From NCBI GenBank assembly GCA_946887065.1, contig CAMPKL010000177.1:1-7138 (forward strand): a stretch of DNA of 7,138 nucleotides, given 5' to 3'. Shown here one piece after another: positions 6,668-7,138 of the stretch. The stretch comes from an uncultured Bryobacterales bacterium. Lineage in GTDB: Bacteria; Acidobacteriota; Terriglobia; Bryobacterales; UBA6623. Under the pieces are notes generated by a model, which saw only the letters and a program-made list of their open reading frames with translations, was not told the DNA's origin and did not search any database. How positions within the stretch are numbered: position 1 is the first letter of the stretch; each line of letters begins with the position of its first letter. A program made the translations under genes and the position numbers.

Positions 6668-7054
6668 GTGACGAAAAAGCGATTCGAAGAACTGGTTGAT
6701 GAAGCATGGGAGGCCATCCCCAGCAGTTTTCGCGACCGCTTTGAAAATCTTGCCGTTTTCGTGCAAGATGAGCCCACTCGCGAGCAACTTGAGCACGGCG
6801 GAGTTCGATCCGGGTACACCCTTTTTGGACTTTACGAAGGGGTTCCCTTGGATCGCAGAGGCTATGGCTACACCATGGCCTTGCCCGACCGCGTCACGCT
6901 TTTTGAGGGGCCTATCCTGCGGGCGGCACGCAACCCACAGGATGTTTGGACGCTCGTCTACGACACTCTCTGGCACGAACTCGCCCACCACTTGGGCATG
7001 TCCGAAGACGAAGTCCGCGATGCCGAAGCTCGCCGCCAGCGCGACGTCCGTTAA
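6668..7054 (+). CDS. Minimal zincin metallopeptidase family protein (HExxH)
   Basis: This 128-residue protein belongs to the small metallopeptidase family typified by the structures of Acel_2062 and TTHA0227 (Zincin_1 type, named from memory). It begins with the family's FEELVDEAWEAIPSSFRDRFENLAVFVQDEP segment, an N-terminal helix followed by the NVxVxVxDEP-like strand. It ends with the zinc site HELAHHLGMSEDEVRDAE (103-120). His103 and His107 are metal ligands, Glu104 is the catalytic base by zincin analogy, and an acidic residue at 113-115 could be the third ligand. The length is normal for the family. There is no signal peptide or membrane segment, so it is cytoplasmic. The substrate is not known, and for some relatives peptidase activity has been hard to show. 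The start is GTG at 6668 with a modest AGGG (6655-6658) 9 nt upstream. It is transcribed away from the glucosidase. Its TAA overlaps the stop of the convergent reading frame to the right. Confidence 0.92.
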   Translation: MTKKRFEELVDEAWEAIPSSFRDRFENLAVFVQDEPTREQLEHGGVRSGYTLFGLYEGVPLDRRGYGYTMALPDRVTLFEGPILRAARNPQDVWTLVYDTLWHELAHHLGMSEDEVRDAEARRQRDVR

Positions 7055-7138
7055 TTCGTAAACAGAGAGCCGACCATCCGCACTTCGTCAGTTGGACAGT
7101 CGATCTCGAACCAGTACCAAGTCTTCGCCGTGAGGGCG
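7051..7138 (-). CDS. C-terminal end of an unidentified minus-strand gene
   Basis: Read leftward from the window edge, one frame (codons from 7137) is open for 28 residues and stops at TAA on the complement of 7051-7053. The peptide contains KTWYWFEIDCPTDEVRM, followed by VGSLFTN at the end. About 70 percent of its codons end in G or C, as expected for a real gene here. Another minus frame is also open but gives an arginine- and serine-rich, unlikely peptide. The fragment is too short to name a family. Its stop shares TTAA (7051-7054) with the metallopeptidase stop, so the two genes would converge and overlap by 3 bases. Confidence 0.45.
   Translation of the reverse strand, partial: ALTAKTWYWFEIDCPTDEVRMVGSLFTN

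Noticed and set aside
6653..6991. A 112-codon minus-strand frame opposite the metallopeptidase
   Set aside because: The plus-strand frame carries the intact HELAHHLG zinc site and a family-like N-terminus, so the minus frame is its shadow.

Overview
The window is dense, GC-rich bacterial chromosome with no RNA gene, mobile element, CRISPR array or long repeat that I can see. The protein styles (a GTG-started class I/II aminotransferase, a stand-alone Pnkp-like kinase, a ~590-residue acyl-CoA dehydrogenase, a ~890-residue GH63-like glucosidase and a minimal HExxH metallopeptidase) and the promoter-like sequences remind me of Acidobacteriota of the Solibacter/Bryobacter type. That placement is inference from memory, not from a search.

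Layout. Positions 1-3853 hold a minus-strand cluster read right to left: a 3-ketoacyl-CoA thiolase (fadA), an acyl-CoA dehydrogenase, a small P-loop kinase resembling the kinase domain of Pnkp, and a PLP-dependent aminotransferase cut by the window's left edge. The joins are extremely tight: a 1-nt gap, then a GTGA overlap of 4 nt, then a TAGTG overlap of 1 nt. The four genes therefore look like one translationally coupled operon. A promoter-like element lies upstream of fadA at 3882-3900. Positions 3927-6584 hold a large minus-strand glycoside hydrolase gene. At 6668-7054 a divergent plus-strand gene encodes a small zincin metallopeptidase. The last 88 bases appear to hold the C-terminal end of a further minus-strand gene, whose stop shares the TTAA at 7051-7054 with the peptidase stop.

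How the genes fit together. Thiolase and acyl-CoA dehydrogenase supply the last and first steps of fatty acid beta-oxidation. The two middle steps (hydratase and 3-hydroxyacyl-CoA dehydrogenase, FadB) are not in the window. The kinase and aminotransferase have no obvious role in beta-oxidation and are the least expected part of the operon. The glucosidase and metallopeptidase look like separate transcription units. The most useful non-coding signal is a 19-bp sequence, identical at 15 positions, in front of both fadA (minus strand) and the metallopeptidase gene (plus strand). It centres on a TARAAT -10 hexamer flanked by short GC-rich inverted arms.

I found no clear sign of a wholly new biological system. 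Most of the window is ordinary metabolism, with a few points worth a check.
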